Shown: piece by piece, positions 6,875-14,895 of the stretch
Numbering within the stretch: position 1 is the first letter of the stretch
Layout of the letters: every line of letters begins with the position of its first letter
Source of the DNA: Bacillus sp. AFS073361
GTDB taxonomy: Bacteria; Bacillota; Bacilli; Bacillales; Cytobacillaceae
Assembly (NCBI RefSeq): GCF_002567005.1
Contig: NZ_NUZU01000228.1
Coordinates: 16,336-50,419 of the forward strand
Length of the DNA stretch: 34,084 bases
Direction of reading: 5' to 3'
Position numbers and translations under genes: made by a program
The notes under the pieces: model-generated
Seen by the model: only the letters and a program-made list of their open reading frames with translations
The model's database searches: none
Told to the model about the DNA's origin: nothing

Positions 6875-7723
6875 ATGGAACGACATGTCATTAAAAGTAA
6901 TTCAGCTCCAATCATTCACTACGCTGGAATAAAGCATGTAAAAAAAGGGGAAAGTTTTTTTAAACCGATGCACAATCATCCCGACTGTGTTGAAATATTA
7001 CTTATACTTGAGGGTGAAGGGACCTACAATATAGATGGCACGAATTATAAAGTGGAACCTCAATCGATCGTCATCTACAACCAAGGAGTATGGCATGAAG
7101 AGAGAGGAGAAATGGACAAGCCACATAAAATGCTTTATGTAGCTTTTTCAAACGTAGGTATTGAGGGACTTCCTGAAGGATATCTAATCAATAATAATGT
7201 TTCACCTATTATACCAATTGAGAACTTTATCATAGTTGAGGAATTATTTAATGAATTGGTCAAAGAGGTGGAATCAAAAGATTTCGAATCCTACTGGGTG
7301 GCTAGAAATTTAGCAGGTGCACTTCTGGGCTTAATCTTAAGAAATATTTATAAAAGAAAAGCCAATAATAGAAAGCATAACTCTCACAAAATTATAGTAG
7401 AGGCGAAGCACTATATTCAGGAAAATTACCATCAAAACATTACATTGAAAGAACTCGCGAAAATTTCCTATATTAGCTCCTATTACTTATCTCATATTTT
7501 TAAAGAGCTAACTGGGCAAACACCCTTTCAATACCTAATGCAATACAGAATTGAGGTGGCTAAGCACCTTTTATTAAGCTCAAACTCAACTATAAACGAA
7601 ATTACCTTCCAAGTGGGATACCAAAGCGAAACACACTTTCAAAATCTCTTTAAGAAAATAGTAGGAACTCCCCCGGGTAAATATCGCGAACTCCACAGGG
7701 AACGCCATGAACGCCAGTATTAA
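6875..7723 (+). CDS. AraC-family transcriptional regulator
   Basis: The 282-aa protein has an N-terminal cupin-like sugar-sensing domain (about residues 15-130, with HNHPDCVEILLILEGEG) and a C-terminal AraC DNA-binding domain (about 175-275). In the latter, two helix-turn-helix units are recognisable: ITLKELAKISYISSYYLSHI, then INEITFQVGY and the GTPPGKYR end. AAGGAG lies 10 nt before the ATG. It is divergent from the kinase-epimerase unit and has a 30-bp direct-repeat box just upstream. Copies of that box stand before the PTS operon and the PhyH gene, so it likely activates all three in response to the imported sugar. Confidence 0.9.
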   Translation: MERHVIKSNSAPIIHYAGIKHVKKGESFFKPMHNHPDCVEILLILEGEGTYNIDGTNYKVEPQSIVIYNQGVWHEERGEMDKPHKMLYVAFSNVGIEGLPEGYLINNNVSPIIPIENFIIVEELFNELVKEVESKDFESYWVARNLAGALLGLILRNIYKRKANNRKHNSHKIIVEAKHYIQENYHQNITLKELAKISYISSYYLSHIFKELTGQTPFQYLMQYRIEVAKHLLLSSNSTINEITFQVGYQSETHFQNLFKKIVGTPPGKYRELHRERHERQY

Positions 7724-7799
7724 ATAACTTGAAGAACGGAAACTCCTAATTTCGTTACAAGTAGTTCCATTTCGGATTTTTCCAATTATTATCCAGCAA

Positions 7800-7897
7800 A
7801 TGTCGAAAGTTTTGTAAAATACGTCATAAGTGTCCTGAATGATGTCATAAATCTCTTAAAATATATTATAAGCGCCTGAATTTATGTCATAAATCTA
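7800..7897 (+). repeat. 21-bp-register ATGTCATAA array, copy 1
   Basis: Five units related to ATGTCATAA start at 7800, 7821, 7842, 7863 and 7884, exactly 21 bp apart. The sequences between them alternate (GTGTCC-type and ATCTCTTAAAAT-type). It fills most of the 293-bp gap between the AraC gene and the small gene at 8017. Copies 2 and 3 lie at 24947 and 25060. Confidence 0.85.
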
Positions 7898-8016
7898 AAT
7901 AGTTTGTCCTGTTACCAATTAGAATGCCTCCAGAACCTAGTATAAAAAACAGAAATAGTGTCAAATCTATTAGAAAAACAAAAAAAGTTTGCTAGAGGAG
8001 TTGGAGTATCGGGGAC

Positions 8017-8193
8017 ATGAACAACCTAACAAATATGTATAATGAACTTACCTTGATTAAGTCGTTGGAATTAGAGAAATGCAACCTTGAACTGAATAAC
8101 AATCATAACGAAACGATCAGAAAAGCATTGATGGTATATAGAACCGAACTGCTGGAATGTCTAGAAATGTACAATCATTATTTAGATAAATAA
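8017..8193 (+). CDS. Small helical protein, possibly a divergent Spo0E-like protein
   Basis: This 58-aa reading frame begins MNNLTNMYNELTLIKSLELE. A GGAG lies 11 nt and a GGGG 2 nt before the ATG. It is predicted as two helices with a turn at NNNHNET, and it ends in RTELLECLEMYNHYL. The pattern resembles the Spo0E phosphatase family (turn, then SQELDxLLNxY), but the catalytic SQELD is replaced by RTELL, so if homologous it lacks the acidic residue. It is followed directly by a strong terminator, which supports its being transcribed. Family assignment is weak. Confidence 0.5.
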   Translation: MNNLTNMYNELTLIKSLELEKCNLELNNNHNETIRKALMVYRTELLECLEMYNHYLDK

Positions 8194-8228
8194 ACATCCC
8201 CAGGCTAATCAAGCCTGGGGATGTTTTT
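8192..8228. terminator. Bidirectional terminator
   Basis: A perfect 14-bp stem (8192-8205 with 8213-8226) and 7-nt loop is followed by T residues on the plus strand. On the minus strand a T-rich tail also follows. It serves the small gene ending at 8193, whose stop codon it overlaps, and DUF4256, whose stop is at 8240. Confidence 0.9.
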
Positions 8229-8239
8229 ATTTGCAAAGT

Positions 8240-8806
8240 TTAAACTCTTAGCGCGGCGCGGAAACCCCTGGCAGCATAGTAGGAATCTGCTCCATTGTGG
8301 TACACAAAGACAGTGTCGTAGCGGCGATCACAAAAGATGGCCCCGCCAAGTTTTCTTATATTAGCAGGTGTTTGCACCCAGCTTGACGATTTCAAATCGA
8401 AATTTCCTAGGGTCTGAAGCTCCCGGTATTGCTCTTCCGTTAAAAGTTCAACACCCATGGCGGCGGCCAAATCAATCACGGAATTTGCTGGTTTATGTTG
8501 TTTCCTTGACTCCAGGGCTGCACGGTCGTAACAAAGACTTCTGCGGCCTTTAGGGCTTTCCACTGAACAATCATAAAAAATGAATTCGCCCGTCTTTTGG
8601 TCATGGCCAACCACATCCGGTTCACCGCCAGTTTCCTCCATTTCATGGAGCGACCACAGTTTTTCAGGATTCACTTCAAGCCTGGCTTGCACCTCAGCCC
8701 ATTCAATACCTTCATGTCTGTTCATGTTTTTCTCAAAGCGGGCTTTCAACGTTTTTAGTAGTGCCTCAGTTTGTTCTAGTGACAACTCCATATTCGTCTT
8801 TATCAT
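8240..8806 (-). CDS. DUF4256 domain-containing protein
   Basis: The 188-aa soluble protein matches the Bacillus DUF4256 family along its whole length, from memory of the conserved blocks LKARFEKNMNRH, GGEPDVVGHD, YDCSVESPKGRRSLCYDR and FCDRRYDTVFVYHNGADSYY. It has no signal peptide or membrane segment. The blocks are rich in charged and aromatic residues, but no known catalytic motif stands out and the function is unknown. It is probably monocistronic, facing the small gene at 8017 across a shared terminator. Confidence 0.85.
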   Translation of the reverse strand: MIKTNMELSLEQTEALLKTLKARFEKNMNRHEGIEWAEVQARLEVNPEKLWSLHEMEETGGEPDVVGHDQKTGEFIFYDCSVESPKGRRSLCYDRAALESRKQHKPANSVIDLAAAMGVELLTEEQYRELQTLGNFDLKSSSWVQTPANIRKLGGAIFCDRRYDTVFVYHNGADSYYAARGFRAALRV

Positions 8807-8959
8807 ATTCGTTTCCCCCTTGTTTTTTTACTCATAAATGTTTAAGGACTATCGTCCCATATTAACATCTTAGATAAAAAAATACACTGACTACCTATTC
8901 GATAGTTTCTTAGTAAATTCCTTTGTTAATCATTGATTTTCATGGAGGTATGAGAATTC

Positions 8960-9190
8960 ATAAGCGGAGAATTTCCGACTAATGTATATAGAGGAAGCTT
9001 ATGAAGCCGATATAAGCGGAGATATTCCGCTTAACTGCTCGAAAAAAGTCAAAATCCAAAGATTTGGATCATATAGACGGAAAAACTTCCCTTATTTTTA
9101 AGGAAATATGGGTATTTCCCAATTTAAACGGAATTTTTCCGTTTATTTTTCATACACACTGAAATCAACATTCAGCAATAACAGTGCAAC
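8960..9190. repeat. Composite four-hairpin intergenic element, copy 1
   Basis: Imperfect palindromes of the type TAAGCGGA-N-TCCGCTTA are centred near 8971, 9023, 9085 and 9135, with spacings of about 52, 61 and 51 bp. A tail (about 9137-9190) reads through CCGTTTATTTTTCA. The same spacing recurs at 22425-22615 and the tail recurs at 17880-17935. No coding sequence is seen in 8807-9235. Confidence 0.8.
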
Positions 9191-9200
9191 GTAAAAACAA

Positions 9201-9230
9201 GAAGCCCTTCTCTTAATAGAAAAGGACTTC
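9201..9230 (-). terminator. Terminator after DUF3006 gene
   Basis: On the minus strand a 13-bp stem containing two G-U pairs with a 4-nt loop is followed by TTGTTTTTA. It lies just beyond the DUF3006 stop codon. Confidence 0.75.
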
Positions 9231-9235
9231 ACCAT

Positions 9236-9451
9236 TTAATCTTCCCACACATCATCCATAAGTTCTTCAATCTCTTGCCTTAGTTTATCCGTTTCGTCCT
9301 TTAAAACTTTCACTTTTTCTCCGTTAATTTCAACAACATCCCCTACCGTCGCACTCTTAGGGAAAATGGATTTAGGAAAATCTTTAGTCTTCCCATCGAT
9401 TTCTACCACTGCAAATTTGCCTTCAAAACGGTCAATGATCCCTTTAACCAT
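9236..9451 (-). CDS. DUF3006 domain-containing protein
   Basis: The 71-aa protein starts MVKGIIDRFEGKFAVVEIDG and matches DUF3006, a small beta-rich domain that often accompanies secreted ComEC-like metallo-beta-lactamase proteins. The C terminus is an acidic helix (RQEIEELMDDVWED). It begins one base after the stop of the MBL gene, so the two are translationally linked. Its role is not known; the steady pairing suggests it assists or modulates the hydrolase. Confidence 0.85.
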   Translation of the reverse strand: MVKGIIDRFEGKFAVVEIDGKTKDFPKSIFPKSATVGDVVEINGEKVKVLKDETDKLRQEIEELMDDVWED

Positions 9452-9452
9452 G

Positions 9453-10295
9453 TTATTTCACCGTCTTTACACTAATTTTCGATCCGTTCGTCGTAAAGAT
9501 GATATGTCCACTTTTATCGGTCCGATATGTTTTTACTTTCATTGAATTCAAACGATTTACTACCGTGCTGGTAGGGTGTCCGTAACTATTTTTCCCTACA
9601 CTCAATACAGCATAAGATGGTTTGACAGCTTTTAGGAAGGCAGCACTAGTCGACGTTTTGGCACCGTGGTGACCTACTTTTAATACATCTGCTTTTAACG
9701 TTTGTTTAGATTTAATCATATCCGTTTCAGACTTAACTTCAGCATCACCTGTAAATAGGAACGATTTTTTTCCATATACCAGTCGTAAAACCGCACTCCA
9801 GTTATTCAAATCACTTTTGCTATACGTCTTTACCGGAGCCACTAAGGTTGCAGACACACCTTTTAATGGAAGTTTCACACCTTTTTGAGCCGTCTTAATT
9901 TTGACGGCTTCACGCTTCACAGCTGTTAAAAACTCTTTGTAAGCTTGGGATGTGTGGCTCACCTTTGGAGCGTATACGGATTTTACTTTAAATGCTTTCA
10001 GAACTTCATCCAATCCACCGATATGGTCTGCGTCTGGGTGAGTGGCAATCATTACCTCAATATCTTTTACTTTTTGCTTTTTTAAATAAGATACTACATC
10101 ACTGCCATCTTTATTACCAGCGTCGATGATAATGTCATCACCAGCTGCCGTTTTTATATAAATAGAATCACCCTGGCCTACATTGATAAAGTGAACCTTC
10201 ATCTCTTTTGTTGCTGCTTCTGTAGATGAAACACCGGATAATAGACCAACTGATAATGTTAGTGCTGTAATGATCTTAAAGATTTTTGTTTTCAA
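9453..10295 (-). CDS. Secreted ComEC/Rec2-like MBL-fold hydrolase
   Basis: The 280-aa protein has a Sec-type signal peptide (residues 1-28, cleavage near STEA-ATK) followed by a metallo-beta-lactamase domain like the C terminus of ComEC. The metal motif is ATHPDADHIGG. Other family marks are NVGQGDSIYI, IIDAGNKDG, FLFTGDAE, LKVGHHGAKTS and SYGHPT. It lacks the ComEC channel domain, so it is not itself a DNA-uptake pore. It is probably an extracellular or wall-associated nuclease or phosphodiesterase. It forms a two-gene unit with DUF3006. Confidence 0.88.
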   Translation of the reverse strand: MKTKIFKIITALTLSVGLLSGVSSTEAATKEMKVHFINVGQGDSIYIKTAAGDDIIIDAGNKDGSDVVSYLKKQKVKDIEVMIATHPDADHIGGLDEVLKAFKVKSVYAPKVSHTSQAYKEFLTAVKREAVKIKTAQKGVKLPLKGVSATLVAPVKTYSKSDLNNWSAVLRLVYGKKSFLFTGDAEVKSETDMIKSKQTLKADVLKVGHHGAKTSTSAAFLKAVKPSYAVLSVGKNSYGHPTSTVVNRLNSMKVKTYRTDKSGHIIFTTNGSKISVKTVK

Positions 10296-10503
10296 AATTA
10301 TTCCTTCTTTCTAATAAATTCTAGGTGAAAACAAAGTACGTATGCTTAGAAAGTTGATTTCATTTCTAGTATGCTCTATTTGATAGACCAACACTCCACC
10401 TATTGTAAGGCGAAATAACAATTCAATCATTGGTATTTTATTGTCATTACTGGAATAAGTAACTATCCATGTCAGCCATTCATGCAGCAGGTCTTCACGA
10501 AAA

Positions 10504-10531
10504 CAAAAAATCCGGCTACCCAGCCGGATCT
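10504..10531 (-). terminator. Terminator after the VOC gene
   Basis: A perfect 8-bp stem ATCCGGCT/AGCCGGAT with a 4-nt loop is followed on the minus strand by six T residues. Confidence 0.85.
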
Positions 10532-10564
10532 TAAAAATTCACGTATATTTTTTTATATAAATTC

Positions 10565-11482
10565 TCACTCTCCCTTGTATGCTTCCCGTAATATCGCAAG
10601 ATCAAATTTCTTCATTTTAAGGAATGCTTCCGTTACGCGGGCAAGTTGCTCTGGAGTGCCCTTGCTCATCATCTCGTCCATCTCTGTCGGTACAATCTGC
10701 CAGGACAAACCAAACTGATCTTTCAGCCAGCCGCATTGTTCGGCTTCAGGTACGGCCGAGAGCTTTTCCCAGTAGTGATCAATTTCATCTTGTGTGTCGC
10801 AATATACCATAAATGAAAATGCCTCGTTAAAATTGAATTTGTGCTCATGTGCGCTATCCATTGCGGAGAACCACTGATTTTCAAAGCTAAAATCGGCGAA
10901 CATGATGGTTCCTTCTTTGTCAGGTTCCATGCCTTTTGGATAGCGGGCGATAAGTCCCTGCTTGGCGTTCTTAAATACGGATAAATAAAAGTTAATCGCC
11001 TCCTCCGCTTTGCCGCAATTATCACCGACAAACAATAGGGACGGCACTAATGGGGGACGCTCTTCACCTTCTGGATTGGAAAGTATTAACTGCCAGGAAA
11101 AACCATACTTATCCTGAATCCAGCCAAACTTCTCACTGAACGGGTACTTATCAAGTGGCATTAGCGCTGTGCCGCCATCGGACAATTTGTCCCAAACCGC
11201 TTGTAATTTTTCTCCTGCATCTTTTTCTCGGGACGGATCAAAATTGACGATGAAAGATACCGATGGATTGAGCTTGAAATGAGGACCGGCACTGATTGCC
11301 ATGAATTTCTGCCCCCAAAGTTCAAACGAGACAATATCGGAGTCGCCTGATGGAGTATCATGGATAGTGGTTATATTCGTTATTTTCGAGTCCGGGAAGA
11401 TAGTAGTGTAAAACTCGGCTGCTTCTTTCGCCTCCTTGTCATACCATAAATGCGGAACAATTTTTTGATTGGTTTTCGACAT
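10565..11482 (-). CDS. Tandem VOC (PhnB/3-dmu-9-like) protein
   Basis: The 305-aa cytosolic protein consists of two vicinal-oxygen-chelate domains of the PhnB type, about residues 5-135 and 145-290. Each opens with a similar block (PHLWYDKEAKEAAEFYTTIF and PSLLFVGDNCGKAEEAINFY) and ends with a GLSWQ-type strand. VOC proteins include glyoxalases, fosfomycin-resistance enzymes and metal-binding proteins, and PhnB-like ones are mostly of unknown substrate. The tandem layout may let the two halves fold as the usual VOC dimer within one chain. It appears monocistronic, with its own terminator. Confidence 0.85.
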   Translation of the reverse strand: MSKTNQKIVPHLWYDKEAKEAAEFYTTIFPDSKITNITTIHDTPSGDSDIVSFELWGQKFMAISAGPHFKLNPSVSFIVNFDPSREKDAGEKLQAVWDKLSDGGTALMPLDKYPFSEKFGWIQDKYGFSWQLILSNPEGEERPPLVPSLLFVGDNCGKAEEAINFYLSVFKNAKQGLIARYPKGMEPDKEGTIMFADFSFENQWFSAMDSAHEHKFNFNEAFSFMVYCDTQDEIDHYWEKLSAVPEAEQCGWLKDQFGLSWQIVPTEMDEMMSKGTPEQLARVTEAFLKMKKFDLAILREAYKGE

Positions 11483-11850
11483 AGTACTGCCTCCTTCATT
11501 TTTTCATTGCGCCTTGCCATAAGACAGAACTGCAATTTCGTTTTCCGTCAGACCTTCGGCTAAAAAGAAAATTAAAAAACAATGATCTTCTATTCATTCT
11601 AGTAACTTTTAATAATTCCTTCTTAACAATTCTACCTACCTTTTTTCTTTTATAGACATGCATTTCAAACCTATAATAATTTTTGTCCCGCCTTTTCCCA
11701 TTCTTTCAACGTTCCTACTATGGTAGAACCATACTGATACTCCTTGCTCATCTTCTCCACTTTCATTTGGTGCAGCTTCTTTTTGATAATTTTATTGAGC
11801 TTTTAGCATCCTAATCCTAGGACAATTAAAACTATAAAAAGGGTGATTAG
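11483..11850. other. Intergenic stretch without a firm gene
   Basis: This 368-bp gap lies between divergent genes. The only coding-like trace is a 31-codon minus-strand frame (11671-11766) beginning MKVEKMSKEYQYGST, without a good ribosome site. No terminator or known regulatory element was recognised. Confidence 0.5.
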
Positions 11851-12453
11851 GTGGATTTCTCGTTCATTTGGCAGTCGTTCGTTTTGATTTTAGCAGGGAT
11901 TTTACTGGTAAGAGTTTCCGGTCGAAAATCAATCGCACAGATGACACTTTCGCAAACAATCCTTATGTTATCTATTGGGACAATCATTGTTCAGCCAATT
12001 GTTGAAAAAAGCATACTAAAGGCGATTGGGGCAGCAGCGGTCTTTGTAGCAACAGTCTTGGTTGTGGATTATTTACAACTTAAATTCAATGCCATTGAAA
12101 AATTTATCACGGGTAAAGCCAAGGTTGTCATTGAGAATGGGGAAATCAATCAGCAAAATTTAAAAAAGCTGCGCCTAAGCGTCGACCAGCTTGAAATGAG
12201 AATGCGAAATCTAGGGATATCTAAAATTGGGGATGTGAAATACGCAACGATTGAACCGAATGGATTACTTGGATATGAATTGATTGATGATGCTAAGCCA
12301 TTAACTACGGGAGAATTTAAACAGTTAATGAACTCCTTTTTAGCTAAATCCCCTAATCAAACTGAGATTATTTCTCCTCGTAATCAAGATGCTGCAAGCA
12401 TTTTTGAGGAACTCGATGGCAAGCAAAAAAATAATCCTTCATATCTCCAATGA
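11851..12453 (+). CDS. DUF421 (YetF-like) membrane protein
   Basis: The 200-aa protein starts at a GTG with AAGGGTG just upstream. Two or three membrane helices (about residues 5-20, 32-52 and 58-75) are followed by a soluble DUF421 domain with the conserved blocks VVIENGEINQQNLKKLRLS and LRMRNLGI-like LEMRMRNLGISKIGDVKYATIE. YetF-type proteins occur in several copies in Bacillus. Some have been linked to spore germination or membrane functions, but the activity is unclear. The C-terminal tail after residue 170 is variable and polar. It is shorter than the 230-aa members at the C terminus, with no sign of truncation. Confidence 0.85.
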   Translation: MDFSFIWQSFVLILAGILLVRVSGRKSIAQMTLSQTILMLSIGTIIVQPIVEKSILKAIGAAAVFVATVLVVDYLQLKFNAIEKFITGKAKVVIENGEINQQNLKKLRLSVDQLEMRMRNLGISKIGDVKYATIEPNGLLGYELIDDAKPLTTGEFKQLMNSFLAKSPNQTEIISPRNQDAASIFEELDGKQKNNPSYLQ

Positions 12454-12598
12454 ATCCAGAAAATCAACGGTGTGCAAATATATTCAAAGGAGTTTGATTA
12501 TTGTCAAATCATGAATGCCCCTGAGGCTGAATCTTAACGTATACTTAACTAGAGAAATAGATACTACCGATGACACTAACGGCGGAGAGGATGATGGG

Positions 12599-12841
12599 AT
12601 GCGAGTGGTAACAAAGTTGAAAATGGATGAATTGGAGATTATAAAAATCTACACTGGCAAAAGCTTGACCATAACAGTAGAAATATTCACCGTTCCGGAC
12701 GGCTATAAAAGCTTGGCAACTAACTCCTACCACTGCCATGACTCTTTAACAGGGATCGGATTGCATAAAGATAAAAAAGAGAGTGCCAAACTAGCCATCA
12801 AAGATTTACGTGAATTGATGACAGAGTTTACAGAAGAATAA
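12599..12841 (+). CDS. Hypothetical 80-aa protein
   Basis: The start at 12599 is chosen because GGAGAGG lies 8 nt upstream; an in-frame ATG at 12515 has no ribosome site. The product begins MRVVTKLKMDELEIIKIYTG and ends in an acidic helix. A beta-alpha layout is likely, with no signal peptide. No family is recognised. It is followed by its own terminator, so it is probably a genuine single-gene transcript. Confidence 0.65.
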   Translation: MRVVTKLKMDELEIIKIYTGKSLTITVEIFTVPDGYKSLATNSYHCHDSLTGIGLHKDKKESAKLAIKDLRELMTEFTEE

Positions 12842-12853
12842 ACGGGTACCCGT

Positions 12854-12889
12854 AAAACCATGCTGATGCTAGCATGGTTTTAGTTTTTA
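12854..12889 (+). terminator. Terminator after the 80-aa gene
   Basis: A perfect 11-bp stem AAAACCATGCT/AGCATGGTTTT with a 6-nt loop is followed by a T-rich run. Confidence 0.85.
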
Positions 12890-13077
12890 TTACTCATACA
12901 CACGCACTTAATTACGACAGCGCACTCCATCTTGAACATCCCTAAAAAACAGCAAATCAATAATTTTAATCTCCAAATTAATTATTTTAATTTTTTACAC
13001 CAAATAAATGAATTTCTATATTTACTATTTAATTTTATTGATTTATAATCAAATCAACTAAAGGAAAGGAATTCATT

Positions 13078-13443
13078 ATGGCATATAAAGTAATCACAAA
13101 TTGTCCTGTCTGCAGCAAAACATTGAAGATTACGAAGCTGCAGTGCTCTCATTGTCACACGACGATTGAAAATGAGTTTGAATTCTCCAAACTGGCGTCA
13201 TTAACAAAGGATCAGCTTCATTTTGTGGAAGTATTTTTAACATGCAGAGGGAGTATCAAGGAAGTTGAAAAGGAAATGGGGATTTCCTATCCAACTGTTC
13301 GTGGCAAACTGAACGACATCATTTCTGCCCTTGGATATGTGCAAAAGAAGAAAAATGAGGTAGACGAGAAAAAGGTTGTCGCCATGTTGGAAAATGGCGA
13401 AATCACTCCTGAAGAGGCCATAAAGCTTTTAAAAGATGAATAG
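13078..13443 (+). CDS. DUF2089 family protein
   Basis: The 121-aa protein has an N-terminal zinc ribbon (CPVC at 10-13, CSHC at 24-27) and a helix-turn-helix-like middle (GSIKEVEKEMGISYPTVRGKLNDII). It ends in a short helical motif, VVAMLENGEITPEEAIKLL. This is the DUF2089 family, thought to be DNA-binding regulators. AAGGAAAGG precedes the ATG. It opens a three-gene operon whose second gene starts with a motif similar to this protein's tail. It may sense a membrane or metal signal and control its own operon, but that is inference. Confidence 0.88.
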   Translation: MAYKVITNCPVCSKTLKITKLQCSHCHTTIENEFEFSKLASLTKDQLHFVEVFLTCRGSIKEVEKEMGISYPTVRGKLNDIISALGYVQKKKNEVDEKKVVAMLENGEITPEEAIKLLKDE

Positions 13444-13456
13444 GGAGGAATTGACC

Positions 13457-13846
13457 ATGAAAGAGGAAATTGCTAGAGTATTAGCGATGGTGCAAGAGGG
13501 AAAAATTGATGCGGATCAGGGGTCTGAACTGATCCAAGTATTAAAAGCGAAAGAAGTAGCAGGAAGTAGTCTAATAGGAAAACCAACGAAATATGTAGAT
13601 AAAACATTAAAAGTTCGTGTGGTATCAAAAGAAAATGATAACGTCACGGTCAATTTGCCCGTAAAACTTATCAAGGCAGTATTAAAGGCGGGACACAGCA
13701 TCGCATCGAGTATTCCTCAGTCAGAAAAGTATGTAAAGGATCTCGATATCCACCTTATTATTGAAGCCATCGAAAACGAATTAGAAGGCCAAATTGTGGA
13801 TGTTAAATCGGCAAACGGAGATACCGTTTCTGTCATCATTGAGTAG
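13457..13846 (+). CDS. SHOCT-like/YvlB-N-type operon protein
   Basis: The start is set at 13457, where AGGGAGG lies 8 nt upstream; an in-frame ATG at 13436 overlaps the previous gene and lacks a site. The 129-aa protein begins with VLAMVQEGKIDADQGSELI, a short SHOCT-like helix pair also found at the C terminus of the preceding DUF2089 protein. The second part (about residues 48-129, LKVRVVS...VSVIIE) is a beta-rich domain related to the whole of the next gene product. No membrane segment or catalytic motif is seen. Confidence 0.8.
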   Translation: MKEEIARVLAMVQEGKIDADQGSELIQVLKAKEVAGSSLIGKPTKYVDKTLKVRVVSKENDNVTVNLPVKLIKAVLKAGHSIASSIPQSEKYVKDLDIHLIIEAIENELEGQIVDVKSANGDTVSVIIE

Positions 13847-13853
13847 GTGGCCT

Positions 13854-14135
13854 ATGCTGCATCTTAAAGTGAAAGCAAAGGACATTCGGCTCTCGCTCCC
13901 CATTCCATATGCCATGTTAAACATCGGCATTTCTATTTTGTCTTCAAAATTTATTCATCAGCAGGCAAACAAATGGACAAAAGACTACTTCGAAAGAAAA
14001 AAACTGGATCTTACCATTCCACCGTTAGACAAAAAACTGCTAAAGCTCATCGTCGAGGAACTGAAAAATCATAAAGGAATCGTGCTCGTAGATGTCAAAG
14101 CGAAGGACGGTACGGAGGTTTTGGTTAGACTATAA
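13854..14135 (+). CDS. Paralogue of the second half of the preceding protein
   Basis: The start ATG at 13854 has AGGTGG 3 nt upstream and lies 7 bp after the previous stop, giving 93 aa (MLHLKVKAKDI...). It lines up with residues 48-129 of the upstream protein: LKVKAKDIRLSLPIP against LKVRVVS...VNLPVK, a small-residue ISILSS segment against SIASS, and DVKAKDGTEVLVRL against DVKSANGDTVSVIIE. This points to a tandem domain duplication within the operon. Function unknown. A terminator follows. Confidence 0.75.
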   Translation: MLHLKVKAKDIRLSLPIPYAMLNIGISILSSKFIHQQANKWTKDYFERKKLDLTIPPLDKKLLKLIVEELKNHKGIVLVDVKAKDGTEVLVRL

Positions 14136-14150
14136 TGGTATTAGAATACA

Positions 14151-14174
14151 CCGGTCATTGACCGGCTTTTTTAT
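14151..14174 (+). terminator. Terminator of the DUF2089 operon
   Basis: A 6-bp GC-rich stem CCGGTC/GACCGG with a 3-nt loop is followed by CTTTTTTATTT. Confidence 0.8.
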
Positions 14175-14382
14175 TTAACTCATCTTTAGAAATGACCAAA
14201 TGAGTGAGTGAAACAGACCCTTTTGTCGAAAAAAACTGCAGGCCTCGTCTAATTTTGTCTCCTTTTCACTTGTTTTATCGAATCTATTACATATCAGTTA
14301 ATACATGCTATAATTCATTTTAATTCTATTAAAAATGAAGTTTACTGAAATTTTACTAAAAGTTTACGAGGTGTATTCGGCA

Positions 14383-14640
14383 ATGAGACTTGACCTATGT
14401 GAAGCTGCTATTAAAGAGAAAAAAGACGAAATGATTAAATTAGGAATGACAAAAGGACTTCAAAACGAAGAAACCATCTATTGCAGCCAAGAACTGGACA
14501 AACTTCTTAACGAGTATAATAGGTTATTAGCAGACAATAACCATTCTAAACCTATTAACCATCATGATGACTTTTACTCCTTATTTAGAGATCATATATT
14601 AAGGATTTTATCGCTGCCTTACAGATATTTTTTAATATAA
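14383..14640 (+). CDS. Spo0E-family aspartyl-phosphate phosphatase
   Basis: The start at 14383 is preferred because GAGGTG lies 9 nt upstream; the longer frame from 14335 has no ribosome site. The 85-aa product carries the Spo0E signature CSQELDKLLNEYNRLL after the turn GLQNEET, including the SQELD motif needed to dephosphorylate Spo0A-P. Such proteins delay entry into sporulation. The tail after residue 55, HHDDFYSLFRDHILRILSLPYRYFLI-like, is longer and more hydrophobic than in the smallest members. A terminator follows at 14708. Confidence 0.8.
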   Translation: MRLDLCEAAIKEKKDEMIKLGMTKGLQNEETIYCSQELDKLLNEYNRLLADNNHSKPINHHDDFYSLFRDHILRILSLPYRYFLI

Positions 14641-14707
14641 TGGCACTAGGGGTATCCCTCCACTTAAGTCCTTTAATATACAATTTGTTTAGATTCGTTA
14701 ATAATAG

Positions 14708-14741
14708 AGAGAGAATGCACACATGGCATTCTCTCTTTTTT
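14708..14741 (+). terminator. Terminator after the Spo0E-like gene
   Basis: A perfect 11-bp stem AGAGAGAATGC/GCATTCTCTCT with a 7-nt loop runs into six T residues. Confidence 0.85.
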
Positions 14742-14814
14742 GTCTATTTTTAATAAGGATATAAGGAGTAACAATCTCTTTTTAGTATTGCTCTAAAGAG
14801 GCTTTTAAACATAG

Positions 14815-14848
14815 CAAAAAGGCTTCACTATGGAGTGAAACCTTTTTG
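14815..14848 (-). terminator. Terminator after the HNH-repeat-like gene
   Basis: The arms 14847-14834 and 14829-14816 pair on the minus strand with one G-U pair, closing on a short loop and ending in T residues. It lies about 48 bp past the stop codon at 14896. Confidence 0.65.
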
Positions 14849-14895
14849 TTAACAGAGCTCATCATAATCTAATGTCTTGATGTAAATTAGAGATC

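Noticed and set aside
7724..7800. Terminator after the AraC gene
   Set aside because: Only weak pairing between GGAAACT and AGTTCC and no T run directly after it, so not called.
10723..11031. 102-codon minus-strand frame inside the VOC gene
   Set aside because: Same strand, different frame from a clear tandem VOC protein; it is a frame shadow.
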